A DNA stretch of 64,000 nt from Streptococcus suis (lineage in GTDB: Bacteria > Bacillota > Bacilli > Lactobacillales > Streptococcaceae), in the NCBI RefSeq assembly GCF_902702775.1, contig NZ_LR738724.1:992001-1056000 (forward strand), read 5' to 3'. The notes beneath the pieces are model-generated. The model was not told the origin of the DNA. It saw nothing but the letters and a program-made list of their open reading frames with translations, and ran no database searches. A program made the translations under genes and the position numbers. Shown one piece after another: positions 54,444-63,759 of this stretch. Position 1 is the stretch's first letter, and each line of letters begins with the position of its first letter.

Positions 54444-55184
54444 TTATAAAATCAATAAAACATATAATACTAGGACGCTAATGATACTAAATAGCGAACC
54501 AATTAAATAGTATTCAGCAAAGGCTTGGCTTTTGGATATTTTATCATAGCGTGCGATGGACTTTGCTGTAAATACCAGTCCGATAGCTGTGTATTGCCCT
54601 AGAAGCAGAAAAATTCCCATTATGAGGCGCTCCAATTGACCAATCAAGGCTCCTGCACCTGTCACAGTCTGCTCTTCTTCTCCTTCCGCTACCTGATATT
54701 TGCTAAAGTAGAGTTTGAAAAGAATATTGACGGGCTTGCTGATCAGAAGGATAAAAAGGATTTGCAGGAGGAGATAATTTGGTTCAATCCAGAGTGAGTG
54801 TGAAGCGACATTAACACCGATAGTGTGATAAAGAATGATGATTGAGATGATATGTAGCAATTGATCAGTTAAGAATGCTCCAGCTTCCCAGGAGTCCTTT
54901 ATCCAATGGTGTTTGTTGAGAAAATATTTGACATAGTCAATCGCAAGATGGCTCAGCCAAACTTGAAAAAATAAATCTCCGTTTTGAACGGGGGTGAGTA
55001 AGGCTAGAATAAGAAGGGGGATAGCAACAATGAAAAGGTGCATGAAAAGAGCTTTCAAATGAAGCTTTTTAGCATCTGCCAGTGCTTGACTTTGGAAGGT
55101 GAAATCACTTAAAAAGTGGGCAATTAGCAAGGCGGTTAAAACTGGATGTTGAATAAGATGGCTAGAAATAACTGAAAATGACAT
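54444..55184 (-). CDS. DUF3307 membrane protein of the sat operon
   Basis: The 246-residue protein has five to six membrane helices (for example LLIAHFLSDFTFQSQALADA and LFIVAIPLLILALLTP). The N-terminal H..SDF..Q pattern is typical of DUF3307. It follows satD by four bases, as in the acid-tolerance (sat) operon of S. mutans. The function is unknown. Confidence 0.8.
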   Translation of the reverse strand: MSFSVISSHLIQHPVLTALLIAHFLSDFTFQSQALADAKKLHLKALFMHLFIVAIPLLILALLTPVQNGDLFFQVWLSHLAIDYVKYFLNKHHWIKDSWEAGAFLTDQLLHIISIIILYHTIGVNVASHSLWIEPNYLLLQILFILLISKPVNILFKLYFSKYQVAEGEEEQTVTGAGALIGQLERLIMGIFLLLGQYTAIGLVFTAKSIARYDKISKSQAFAEYYLIGSLFSIISVLVLYVLLIL

Positions 55185-55188
55185 GGCT

Positions 55189-55857
55189 TTATCCTTCTTT
55201 CTGACTGAGCTGGAGAATCAAATTCATGGCAGTTTGGCGATTACGCAGGTAGAGTTTGATTCCACTGGATTTCAAACGTTTGGTAAAGGCGCTTTGACTG
55301 AGTTTCATTTTCTCAGCAATTGGCTTTTGTGTGAAATCTTCTTGATAGATTTTTTGGGAGATTAAGGTTTCAAACAGATCCGTTTGCGAACGATTCCAGG
55401 CAGCTTTGATGAAATCGCTAGAAGTTAGCAAGGGGTTGATCACACGATCGATTTGCTTGTATTCAGATGAAAAGGCAATTTTGCTGGTACCATAGTCATG
55501 GTTGTCGTGGATGAAGTCAATAGCCTTGCGTGCTTCCCAATAAGCTGGACCATCTGCTCCAATACTTAGCTTGGGATCGATAGCTGTTAGAATCTCACCC
55601 AAACCAATTCCAAATCGAATCTCCACCTCATCACGAAAGGCTAGTTGGATTTGGTCAATCATCAAAAAAATATAAGGGTTAGGCTTGCATAAGGCTTGAA
55701 ATTCATCTCCCTTTGTAATGGTAAATGGCGATGCGAAGTCCTGAGTGAAGGAATGATTGATTCTATTCAGCTGTTGTTTTAGCCGCTCTTGGATACTAGA
55801 GCGGTTGGAAGTCTGTTTTGAATTGACAATATCTCCTATTATTGCGATATAATTCAT
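55189..55857 (-). CDS. satD: SatD-family protein
   Basis: The 222-residue protein starts MNYIAIIGDIVNSKQTSNRS, the SatD family signature. A C-terminal helix-turn-helix-like segment (EKMKLSQSAFTKRLKSSGI) suggests DNA binding. In S. mutans satD lies in the ffh operon and is linked to acid tolerance. Here it has its own promoter overlapped by palindromes, consistent with self-regulation. Confidence 0.85.
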   Translation of the reverse strand: MNYIAIIGDIVNSKQTSNRSSIQERLKQQLNRINHSFTQDFASPFTITKGDEFQALCKPNPYIFLMIDQIQLAFRDEVEIRFGIGLGEILTAIDPKLSIGADGPAYWEARKAIDFIHDNHDYGTSKIAFSSEYKQIDRVINPLLTSSDFIKAAWNRSQTDLFETLISQKIYQEDFTQKPIAEKMKLSQSAFTKRLKSSGIKLYLRNRQTAMNLILQLSQKEG

Positions 55858-55880
55858 AACTTGTCCTCTGTTTTTATTAT

Positions 55881-55953
55881 ATTTCCATTATAACGGACAA
55901 TATAAAGATTGTCCACTAAAAAGGACATTTTCGATTATTTCCATTATAACGGA
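55881..55953 (-). promoter_or_regulatory. satD promoter with GGACAAT palindrome and direct repeats
   Basis: On the minus strand TGGACA (55915-55910), 17 bases and TATAAT (55892-55887). GGACAAT (55895-55901) and ATTGTCC (55908-55914) form a perfect inverted repeat across the promoter. ATTTCCATTATAACGGA occurs twice (55881-55897 and 55937-55953). Confidence 0.75.
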
Positions 55954-56033
55954 AATCGTTTGGGTTCAAAAATCATTTTTTCTGCTTTGCTACTTCTATT
56001 TTATATTGCTGTATCTTACTTCTTCGAATAAAA

Positions 56034-56066
56034 AGTAAAAAAGAAGAGATTATTTTCTCTTCTTTT
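56034..56066 (-). terminator. Terminator overlapping the ffh stop codon
   Basis: On the minus strand AAGAAGAGA pairs with TCTCTTCTT around AAATAA and is followed by a T-rich tail. It includes the last lysine codons of ffh. Confidence 0.75.
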
Positions 56067-57624
56067 TAGCTTTTTTTATCTTATTGGCTTGGCGTTTCAT
56101 GGCTTGTTTCATAGCAAACTCGCCGATTCTACCTTTCAAACCGCCTCCAAACATTTGGGACATGTCTGGCATACCAGCCCCTCCCATCAGTTGGCTCATA
56201 TCAGGCATGCCTGCACCGCCCATCATATCTTCAAGAGCAGACATATCCATGCCGTTCATGTTTGGCATGTTTTTAGGTAGATTATTTGGGTTGATTCCCA
56301 TTTGTTTCATCATTTTGTTCATGTCGCCTGACATAACACCCTGCATCATGGTTTTCGCTTGGTTGAAATCCTTGATAAATTTATTGACTTCGACAAAGCT
56401 ATTTCCAGAACCGTTAGCAATACGACGACGACGGCTAGGTGTCAACAATTCAGGATTTTCACGTTCGGCTGGTGTCATAGAAGATACGATAGCTCGTTTT
56501 CGTGCAATTTCACGCTCGTCAACTTTTAAGTTGGCAAGAGCCGGGTTACCAGCCATACCTGGAATCATCTTCAGCAGGTCTTCCATTGGTCCCATATTCT
56601 GAACTTGGTCCAATTGATCGATGAAATCGTTGAAATCAAAGGTATTCTCACGCATTTTTTCAGCGAGTTCTAATGATTTCTTCTCATCATATTCTTTGCT
56701 GGCTTTTTCAATCAAGGTCAGCATGTCACCCATGCCCAGAATACGTGAGGACATACGGTCTGGGTGGAAGGTTTCGATGTCGGTGATTTTTTCACCAGTA
56801 CCGGTGAATTTGATTGGCTGTCCCGTGATGTGACGGACAGACAAGGCTGCACCACCACGTGTATCGCCGTCAATCTTGGTCAAAATCACACCAGTAATAG
56901 CCAATTGATCATTGAACTCACGCGCAACGTTGGCAGCTTCCTGACCAATCATGGCATCAACAACCAAGAGAATTTCATTTGGCTGAGCAAACTCTTTGAT
57001 TTCTCTCAATTCGGCCATAAGGGCTTGGTCAATCTGCAAACGACCGGCCGTATCAATCAAGACATAGTCATTGTGATTGGCTTTAGCTTGCTCCAAACCT
57101 TGACGAACGATTTCAAGTGCTGGAACCTGGTTGCCCAATTCAAAAACAGGGACATCAATCTGTTGACCAAGTGTCTTCAACTGGTCAATAGCAGCTGGAC
57201 GGTAAATATCCGCAGCAATCAAGAGTGGACGGGCATTCTCTTCCTGCTTGAGTTTGTTGGCCAACTTACCAGTGAAGGTCGTTTTACCAGCACCCTGCAA
57301 ACCAGCCATCATAATGATAGTTGGAATTTTTGGTGATTTGATAATTTCTGAAGTTTCAGAACCCAATACAGCCGTCAATTCTTCATCAACGATTTTGATG
57401 ATTTGTTGAGCAGGGTTCAGAGTGTCAATAACTTCATGACCGATAGCACGTTCACGTACTTTCTTGATAAAGTCTTTGACAACTGGAAGGGCTACGTCAG
57501 CCTCTAGCAAGGCCAGACGAATTTCCTTGGTTGCTTCCTGAATATCACTCTCAGAAATTTTTCCCTTACGACGCAGATTTTTAAAAACATTCTGCAAACG
57601 TTCTGTTAAGCTTTCAAAAGCCAT
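56050..57624 (-). CDS. ffh: Signal recognition particle protein Ffh
   Basis: The 524-residue GTPase binds signal peptides and 4.5S RNA and delivers ribosomes to FtsY. NG domain motifs are GLQGAGKTT (near residue 108), DTAGR and TKIDGDTRGG. The C-terminal M domain is methionine-rich (MKQMGINPNNLPKNMPNMNG) with two tandem GAGMPDMSQ repeats, which lengthen the linker. Only 12 bases separate it from ylxM. Confidence 0.97.
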   Translation of the reverse strand: MAFESLTERLQNVFKNLRRKGKISESDIQEATKEIRLALLEADVALPVVKDFIKKVRERAIGHEVIDTLNPAQQIIKIVDEELTAVLGSETSEIIKSPKIPTIIMMAGLQGAGKTTFTGKLANKLKQEENARPLLIAADIYRPAAIDQLKTLGQQIDVPVFELGNQVPALEIVRQGLEQAKANHNDYVLIDTAGRLQIDQALMAELREIKEFAQPNEILLVVDAMIGQEAANVAREFNDQLAITGVILTKIDGDTRGGAALSVRHITGQPIKFTGTGEKITDIETFHPDRMSSRILGMGDMLTLIEKASKEYDEKKSLELAEKMRENTFDFNDFIDQLDQVQNMGPMEDLLKMIPGMAGNPALANLKVDEREIARKRAIVSSMTPAERENPELLTPSRRRRIANGSGNSFVEVNKFIKDFNQAKTMMQGVMSGDMNKMMKQMGINPNNLPKNMPNMNGMDMSALEDMMGGAGMPDMSQLMGGAGMPDMSQMFGGGLKGRIGEFAMKQAMKRQANKIKKAKKKRK

Positions 57625-57636
57625 ATACTTCTCCTC

Positions 57637-57969
57637 TTATTCTCTATTATCAATACTGGTTAGAATAGCGATTTTTTCCTTCAAATAAGCATCTTCTGGA
57701 TACTTATTCAGTATTTCATCGAAAATCTGGCTACGCACCACATAGTCGGAATACATATGTAGCTTCATCTCGTAGTCTTCCAGTAATTTTTCTGTTCGTT
57801 TAATGTTATCATAGACCGCCTGACGGCTGACTTGAAATTCTTCAGCAATCTCAGCCAAACTGTAATCATCGGCATAATAGAGCTCAATGTAGTTCATTTG
57901 CTTGTCTGTTAGCAAGGCTGCGTAGAATTCAAATAAGGCATTCATTCGGTTGGTTTTTTCAATTTCCAT
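57637..57969 (-). CDS. ylxM: YlxM-family SRP-associated DNA/RNA-binding protein
   Basis: The 110-residue protein has a sigma-factor-like helix-turn-helix ([20 protein letters not shown]) characteristic of YlxM/p13. It precedes ffh as in most Firmicutes and modulates SRP assembly. On the minus strand TATAAT (57982-57977) gives a promoter just before the ATG. Confidence 0.92.
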
Positions 57970-58008
57970 AAACTTTATTATATCAAAAATTCCATATTTT
58001 ATAAATAA

Positions 58009-58044
58009 GAAAATCCGTCATCACTAGAAAGATTACGGATTTCA
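58009..58044 (-). terminator. Terminator of the GntR gene
   Basis: AAATCCGT (58011-58018) pairs with ACGGATTT (58035-58042). On the minus strand a TTTTC tail follows. Confidence 0.75.
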
Positions 58045-58070
58045 AAATGTTTTACATAATTATTTTTATG

Positions 58071-58769
58071 CTAACTATTTTCTAAATAGAATTCGAAACG
58101 TTCTCCAACGTACTGACTATTTACAAATTCAAATGCTTGACCATCTTCGAGATAAGATACCTGTTTTAGTGCGAGAATAGCCTGGTTTTTAGAAATTTGT
58201 AAATATTGAGCCACTTTGTCATTGGCTAAACGAGCAAAAATGGTTTGTTTGCTCGTTCCAATTCGATAACCATTGTCTATAAGTGTTTTAAAGAAATGGT
58301 TGGTAACATCTTCTTTGGGGACATTTTTTATCAAGCGTTCAGGAATGCTGGCAACCTCATACACGACTGGAACATTATCTGCATAGCGGACCCGCTCCAT
58401 TCGAATAACATACTCGCCACGGGATAAACCTAATTGTTCAACTTCTTTTTCATTAGGTTTGGTTCGTGTATAGGATAATAATTTGCTGCTTGGCGTCTTT
58501 CCTTGGAGTTGTACTAATTCAGTAAAGGAAGTCGTTCCTCGCATTTTTTCTTGAACCCGTGTACTGGCGACATAAGTACCGGAACCAATCTTGCGTTGTA
58601 GCACCCCTTCTTCCACTAAAAGTGTGATTCCTTGACGGAGCGTCATACGAGAAACACCAAATTCATCTGCTAAATCGCGTTCACTTGGTAAACGTTGACC
58701 AATTTTCCAGATTCCGTTATCGATTTGTTCCTTAATTTTATCGTGAATTGTGATATATGCTGCTTTCAT
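58071..58769 (-). CDS. GntR/HutC-family regulator with UTRA domain
   Basis: The 232-residue regulator has an N-terminal winged helix (GQRLPSERDLADEFGVSRMT, residues about 23-42) and a UTRA effector domain (about 85-228: TSFTELVQLQGKTPSSKLL, VYEVASIPERL). UTRA regulators usually sense sugars or amino sugar phosphates. No target gene is next to it. It is divergent from guaA. Confidence 0.88.
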   Translation of the reverse strand: MKAAYITIHDKIKEQIDNGIWKIGQRLPSERDLADEFGVSRMTLRQGITLLVEEGVLQRKIGSGTYVASTRVQEKMRGTTSFTELVQLQGKTPSSKLLSYTRTKPNEKEVEQLGLSRGEYVIRMERVRYADNVPVVYEVASIPERLIKNVPKEDVTNHFFKTLIDNGYRIGTSKQTIFARLANDKVAQYLQISKNQAILALKQVSYLEDGQAFEFVNSQYVGERFEFYLENS

Positions 58770-58905
58770 TTATCTAGCCTTTCTCTTCTTTCTAGTTTAC
58801 CAAAAATAAAGGCGTTTGGCTAATTCAGGCTACACTCTATTGGTAAAATTCTCCTAGGCAAACAATGAAGTCAGATTGCCTAAAATAAAGTGAGTAAAAA
58901 CAATA

Positions 58906-59001
58906 AAAATACGAACACTAACATTTTTATTATCACTCATAGTTTGCAAAACAGATATTTAACAAATAAAATTTGGAAAATGTTCGCTTTTATGTTAAAA
59001 T
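58906..59001 (+). promoter_or_regulatory. guaA promoter with two PurBox-like sites
   Basis: TTGGAA (58973-58978), 17 bases and TAAAAT (58996-59001). AAAATACGAACACT (58906-58919) and, inverted, AAAATGTTCGCTTTT (58977-58991) resemble the CCGAAC PurBox of streptococci and lactococci. The second lies inside the promoter. Confidence 0.5.
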
Positions 59002-59044
59002 AACTACTAGTATTTGAATTTTTTTCAAAACGAAAGGGAAAAAC

Positions 59045-60595
59045 ATGACAAAACAAGATGTCCAAAAAATTATTGTATTGGATTATGGTAGCCAGTACAA
59101 CCAACTTATTTCACGTCGAATTCGTGAATTTGGTGTCTTTTCAGAATTGAAAAACCATAAAATTACAGCTGAGGAAGTCCGTGCTATCAATCCAATTGGT
59201 ATCGTTCTTTCAGGTGGACCGAACTCTGTCTACGCAGAAAATGCCTTTGATATTGATCCAGAAATCTTTGAATTGGGTATTCCTATCTTAGGGATTTGTT
59301 ATGGTATGCAGTTAATTACCCATAAATTGGGAGGTAAGGTTGTTCCTGCTGGTGAGGCTGGAAATCGTGAATATGGTCAATCAAATCTTCAACTGAAGAC
59401 TGAATCAGCGCTTTTTGCTGGAACACCAGAAGAACAGCTTGTACTCATGAGCCACGGTGATGCAGTAACTGAAATTCCTGCTGATTTCCACCTGGTTGGT
59501 CTTTCTGCTGACTGCCCTTACGCTGCCATTGAAAACACGGAACGCCGTATCTACGGTATCCAGTTCCACCCAGAAGTTCGTCATTCCGTATATGGAAACG
59601 ATATTTTGAAAAACTTTGCGTTTGGTATCTGTGGAGCCAAAGGCGACTGGACAATGGAAAACTTCATCGAAACAGAAATTGAAAAAATCCGCCAGACTGT
59701 TGGGAACAAGAAAGTCTTGCTCGGTTTATCAGGCGGTGTGGATTCATCTGTTGTTGGTGTGCTTCTTCAACGTGCTATCGGTGACCAATTGACCTGTATC
59801 TTCGTTGATCACGGTCTTCTTCGTAAGAATGAAGGCGATCAGGTTATGGAAATGTTGGGCGGTAAATTTGGCCTCAATATTATTCGCGTCGATGCTGCTA
59901 AACGTTTCTTAGACCTACTTGCTGGCGTATCTGACCCTGAGAAGAAACGTAAAATCATCGGTAATGAATTTGTTTACGTATTTGACGATGAAGCGAGCAA
60001 GTTGACTGATGTTGAATTCCTAGCGCAAGGAACACTTTATACCGATATTATCGAGTCAGGAACGGATACTGCTGAGACAATCAAATCTCACCACAACGTT
60101 GGTGGTCTGCCAGAAGATATGCAGTTCAAGTTGATTGAACCGCTCAATACTCTCTTTAAGGATGAAGTTCGTGCTCTCGGTACTGCTCTTGGTATGCCGG
60201 ATGAAGTTGTATGGCGCCAACCATTCCCAGGACCAGGCCTTGCCATTCGTGTCATGGGTGAAATCACTGAGGAAAAACTTCAAACTGTTCGCGAATCTGA
60301 CGCTATCTTGCGTGAGGAAATTGCAAAAGCGGGTCTTGACCGCGATGTGTGGCAATATTTCACGGTTAATACTGGCGTTCGCTCCGTAGGTGTCATGGGA
60401 GATGGTCGTACCTACGACTACACTATCGCTATCCGTGCTATCACTTCTGTCGATGGAATGACAGCTGACTTTGCCAAACTACCATGGGATGTTCTTCAAA
60501 AAATATCTGTCCGTATCGTAAACGAAGTCGACCACGTCAACCGCATCGTCTATGATATAACAAGTAAACCACCAGCAACAGTTGAGTGGGAGTAA
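59045..60595 (+). CDS. guaA: GMP synthase (glutamine-hydrolysing)
   Basis: The 516-residue enzyme converts XMP to GMP. The class I glutamine amidotransferase domain has the catalytic Cys in GICYGMQLI and the His in IQFHPEV. The ATP pyrophosphatase P-loop is [11 protein letters not shown] (about residue 228). The C-terminal dimer domain ends [17 protein letters not shown] precedes ATG. Sequence and length are those of a normal housekeeping enzyme. Confidence 0.97.
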   Translation: MTKQDVQKIIVLDYGSQYNQLISRRIREFGVFSELKNHKITAEEVRAINPIGIVLSGGPNSVYAENAFDIDPEIFELGIPILGICYGMQLITHKLGGKVVPAGEAGNREYGQSNLQLKTESALFAGTPEEQLVLMSHGDAVTEIPADFHLVGLSADCPYAAIENTERRIYGIQFHPEVRHSVYGNDILKNFAFGICGAKGDWTMENFIETEIEKIRQTVGNKKVLLGLSGGVDSSVVGVLLQRAIGDQLTCIFVDHGLLRKNEGDQVMEMLGGKFGLNIIRVDAAKRFLDLLAGVSDPEKKRKIIGNEFVYVFDDEASKLTDVEFLAQGTLYTDIIESGTDTAETIKSHHNVGGLPEDMQFKLIEPLNTLFKDEVRALGTALGMPDEVVWRQPFPGPGLAIRVMGEITEEKLQTVRESDAILREEIAKAGLDRDVWQYFTVNTGVRSVGVMGDGRTYDYTIAIRAITSVDGMTADFAKLPWDVLQKISVRIVNEVDHVNRIVYDITSKPPATVEWE

Positions 60596-60614
60596 ATTAG
60601 TCCAGTGGACTAAT

Positions 60615-60696
60615 TTACCCGATGCCTAAAAACGAAAGAGCATCGTTGTCTGGCGATAGACTGTTTTACCCGACGCCTAAAAACAAAAAAGCGTCG
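60615..60696 (+). repeat. Two direct repeats with internal hairpins
   Basis: TTACCCGATGCCTAAAAACG continuing to 60645 recurs, with a few changes, at 60666-60696. Each copy can fold (CGATGC with GCATCG; CGACGC with GCGTCG), and the base changes are compensatory. A third partial copy of the motif appears near 60718. Confidence 0.75.
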
Positions 60697-60747
60697 CTGA
60701 TCTGGGAAATCAATTAACCAGACGCTCCAAAATAGGAAAGAGTCTTA

Positions 60748-60799
60748 TAAAAAAACAATCAAAGAGTAGTTTAGTGCTACTACTTTGATTGTTTTTTTG
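60748..60799. terminator. Bidirectional terminator between guaA and mcrC
   Basis: AAAAAAACAATCAAAG pairs with CTTTGATTGTTTTTTT around a loop. It can serve both converging transcripts. Confidence 0.88.
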
Positions 60800-60820
60800 T
60801 TTTCTAGCTTAAAGCTCTAA

Positions 60821-61870
60821 CTAGTACCGCTTTGGAGGGGATACAAAATGCGATGTAATGATGTCATCCAGTTGTTCAGCAATACTTGCAAACTGCAGGT
60901 TTAAGTCCAAATTTTTGACACTAATCTGGTTTCCATGCATTTGGTAGACCTGATTAGGTTGAATATCTATATCGGTTTTAGCGTATAGAAGCATTCCTGC
61001 TACTGTATCGTTTGAATCTGACAGGCGATAAGCCTGATTTTTCACATAGGTAAAAATTTGGTATAGATTATTTGAATGGAGTGTGCGCTTATCAAAGCGA
61101 ATCTGTGTGTTACTAGAATAATATTTAGCATCAATAATCAATATAGTATCTTTATATTTGAGGTAAATATCACTCTGCATGATGGGGAGCATTTCTCCAA
61201 AACCATCATCTAGTGCCCAAGGTATCTGAGAGGCGGTAACCTGTATTTGGGGATAATGCTTTTTATAATATCCAAGAATGAACTTCTCATATAGCAAGGA
61301 TTCCCTTCGCTCATCAAGAAAATTCATCAATTTCTTATTCCCCTCCCTCTCTGTATGAATTAATCCATTCACTACCAAATAGCAGATTGACATTAGTAAT
61401 TGATACGATTGATTGTTTCGATTATATTGTAAATTCCAATTGATTGAGTGTAGATTAATTTTTGAGACTTCTCCAAAGAAAACTAAGAGTTTTCTCAATT
61501 TCTTTTTCCTGTCCCTGCTTATATCAGCTTTTAGCAGTATCTCAATGCTTGCTTTGATAATGCGATTCATTGTACTGTCAAGAGAAAAATCATCGTATTG
61601 GCAAACAAGTTGCTTTCTACGCCAATTCGGAGGTGTTAAAGATTCAGCGATATGTATTTTACCTTTAAGTGCCGAGAGTGACTCGGTTTGAGAACGATAC
61701 TCTCGACCAAGTCCTCTTTTCACCTGTATCGAGAGGCTAATGATCATTATTTCCGCCAGTAGATCTGCAGCATTTTTAAATTCTTCAGTAGCGATCCGTT
61801 TATATTCCTGCTTATGAAGGATTTTGAATGCGTAAGATAGCATATAGTAGATATTTTGGACAGGTATCAC
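60821..61870 (-). CDS. mcrC: McrC subunit of type IV restriction system
   Basis: A 349-residue protein starting with the McrC signature MIPVQNIYYMLSYAFKI. The C-terminal part holds a PD-(D/E)xK nuclease core: the acidic SDIYLKYKD followed by the IIDAKYYSS motif. It supplies the DNA-cutting activity of McrBC, which attacks modified foreign DNA. Its start overlaps the McrB stop by four bases, so the subunits are coupled. Confidence 0.9.
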   Translation of the reverse strand: MIPVQNIYYMLSYAFKILHKQEYKRIATEEFKNAADLLAEIMIISLSIQVKRGLGREYRSQTESLSALKGKIHIAESLTPPNWRRKQLVCQYDDFSLDSTMNRIIKASIEILLKADISRDRKKKLRKLLVFFGEVSKINLHSINWNLQYNRNNQSYQLLMSICYLVVNGLIHTEREGNKKLMNFLDERRESLLYEKFILGYYKKHYPQIQVTASQIPWALDDGFGEMLPIMQSDIYLKYKDTILIIDAKYYSSNTQIRFDKRTLHSNNLYQIFTYVKNQAYRLSDSNDTVAGMLLYAKTDIDIQPNQVYQMHGNQISVKNLDLNLQFASIAEQLDDIITSHFVSPPKRY

Positions 61871-63564
61871 TGGATGGTACTCCTTAACTTACTACTCCAA
61901 TCATGAATTTTTGTCGGTTCATCAAACCAATATTCTTTCAAGAGGGGAATCAGTTCATATTCAACAATGGCTTCTAGCAAACCTTGGTCCAGTACTTCTG
62001 CCGATAAACCGCAGAAGTAACTATGCCCAATACAGAAGCTATCTCCTAGTACTTCCTCTGTTGAAATGGCCTGATTTAGCTTTTCTACACAGGAAATGAG
62101 TCTATCGAATTTTTCGTTTTTCAGATTTGTTTGATAATCTTTGAATCCCGCAGTTGAAAAACCTGGCTTAATGTCAAAGAAGGCAAAGCGACGTCTCAGT
62201 GCATAATCAAGTAGGGCTAAACTCCTATCTGCGGTATTCATCATGCCGATGATATATAGATTTTCTGGAATTGAGAATTGCTCATTCGAGTAGAGGAGCT
62301 GTAAAGACTTGCCTCGTTTGTCATTTTCTATCAGCATAAACAGTTCACCAAAAATTTTGCTCAAATTTCCCCTGTTTATTTCAGCAATAATAAAGAAATA
62401 ATCATGCCCCTTGTCAGATTCTGCTTTTTTGCAGAAAGTATAGAATGCCCCTCTTCTCAGCTCAAAGCCACTTGTCGAAGGTCTAAAGCCCATGATGAAG
62501 TCCTCGTAGGAATAGCTTTGGTGAAACTGAATTGTCATGACCCTTTCTAAATCTGGCTTACCCATTAATGAAAATGCTAGGCGTTCTGCAACAAACGTCT
62601 TTCCAACTCCTGGTGCTCCTTGTAAGATGATATTCTTTTTCATTTGGAGTATGGAGGTTAATTGATCATACTCTTCTTCTGTCATATAGACTTCTGATAG
62701 GAAGTGATTTTTCGTATAGCTATCTTCTACTACCTCTTCTCCACCTATATCGTTTCCAGTATCAGCTTCATCAGTCAGTGGAGAAATTGCTCTAGCACTT
62801 CTTTCCTTCTCTTCTTGATTGATCTGTTTAGAGTATTTCCAAGCCATGGATGATAATTCTTTAAAATCTTTCAGTTTGCTCTCTGCACTGTTTAAATATT
62901 GAAGTATGGAATCTGAAATATAAGAATACTCGTCGGCAGAAATTTTTGACTTCATCTTTGGCAATTTTTGGACAATGTCAGTTGGAATCTCCCCAGACTC
63001 ATACACATACGCTTCATTTTGACTATCTAAGCTCAAGAAAAAGTCGGGAGCAATCCAATACAAGGCCATCGTAATCTTGCTGTTGCCATTTCCTTTCTTG
63101 TTTATAGCCAAATCAAAATAGTGTGAAAATTTTTCTTTCTTCTCAGCCGTAGTCTCCTTGCTATAGGTCAAAGCAGCAATGAAAAGTTCCCATAAGTCAT
63201 CAATATCTTTCTCATCACGATCTCCGATGAAGTAATAGAAAGTCGCATTCTGATTATTCAGTACTGGTATGCTTTCAAAAGAGGATGGGATTTCCGCTTG
63301 GAGGTGGAATAATTCTGCTATAGCTGTCAGAATTTTGATGCGATTCTCTTCTGTTATTTTCTTATTGAAGAGTCCAAATATCGTAAAAGGATCAATATCT
63401 ATCAGTCGATTGTCCTTTTCTAACGTGGGCATATGTATCTTTGTTTTGGTATAGATAGCTTTTACTTTCTCAACCAGTTCTGCTCTGTTATCTTTATAGT
63501 CTACTAATTTCCAAGCAAATTCCTTATAAAAGTTTACCCAATTGAATTGATTTTGTTCATCCAT
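61867..63564 (-). CDS. mcrB: McrB GTPase subunit of type IV restriction system
   Basis: A 565-residue AAA+ motor. Walker A is LQGAPGVGKTF, Walker B-like FFIIAEINRG, and the McrB/AAA sensor is GMMNTADRSLALLDYALRRR. The N-terminal 300 residues form a target-recognition region unlike that of E. coli McrB, so the modification recognised may differ. ATG at 63564 is preferred to the upstream frame start at 63591 because GGAGG sits directly before it. Confidence 0.9.
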   Translation of the reverse strand: MDEQNQFNWVNFYKEFAWKLVDYKDNRAELVEKVKAIYTKTKIHMPTLEKDNRLIDIDPFTIFGLFNKKITEENRIKILTAIAELFHLQAEIPSSFESIPVLNNQNATFYYFIGDRDEKDIDDLWELFIAALTYSKETTAEKKEKFSHYFDLAINKKGNGNSKITMALYWIAPDFFLSLDSQNEAYVYESGEIPTDIVQKLPKMKSKISADEYSYISDSILQYLNSAESKLKDFKELSSMAWKYSKQINQEEKERSARAISPLTDEADTGNDIGGEEVVEDSYTKNHFLSEVYMTEEEYDQLTSILQMKKNIILQGAPGVGKTFVAERLAFSLMGKPDLERVMTIQFHQSYSYEDFIMGFRPSTSGFELRRGAFYTFCKKAESDKGHDYFFIIAEINRGNLSKIFGELFMLIENDKRGKSLQLLYSNEQFSIPENLYIIGMMNTADRSLALLDYALRRRFAFFDIKPGFSTAGFKDYQTNLKNEKFDRLISCVEKLNQAISTEEVLGDSFCIGHSYFCGLSAEVLDQGLLEAIVEYELIPLLKEYWFDEPTKIHDWSSKLRSTIQ

Positions 63565-63736
63565 AGTATCCTCCAACGGTGTTGTATCCACACCTATTAA
63601 ATTATGAGTTCGAATTTACCTATATTTTATCATTAAACATTCCTGTCGTAAACTTAGAATTTATATACTTGTGTAACCGTTTAATGCGGTACCTCAAAAT
63701 AGTTGCTTTTGATATTTTTATATGATAATATGTGAA

Positions 63737-63750
63737 TGAAAACGTTTTAG
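63737..63750 (+). promoter_or_regulatory. cre-like site
   Basis: TGAAAACGTTTTAG resembles the CcpA-binding consensus and lies ten bases before the last gene of the window. Confidence 0.45.
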
Positions 63751-63759
63751 AAAGGTGTG

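Noticed and set aside
56084..57336. Long plus-strand open frames opposite ffh
   Set aside because: They are antisense shadows of a highly conserved gene and have no ribosome sites or family resemblance.
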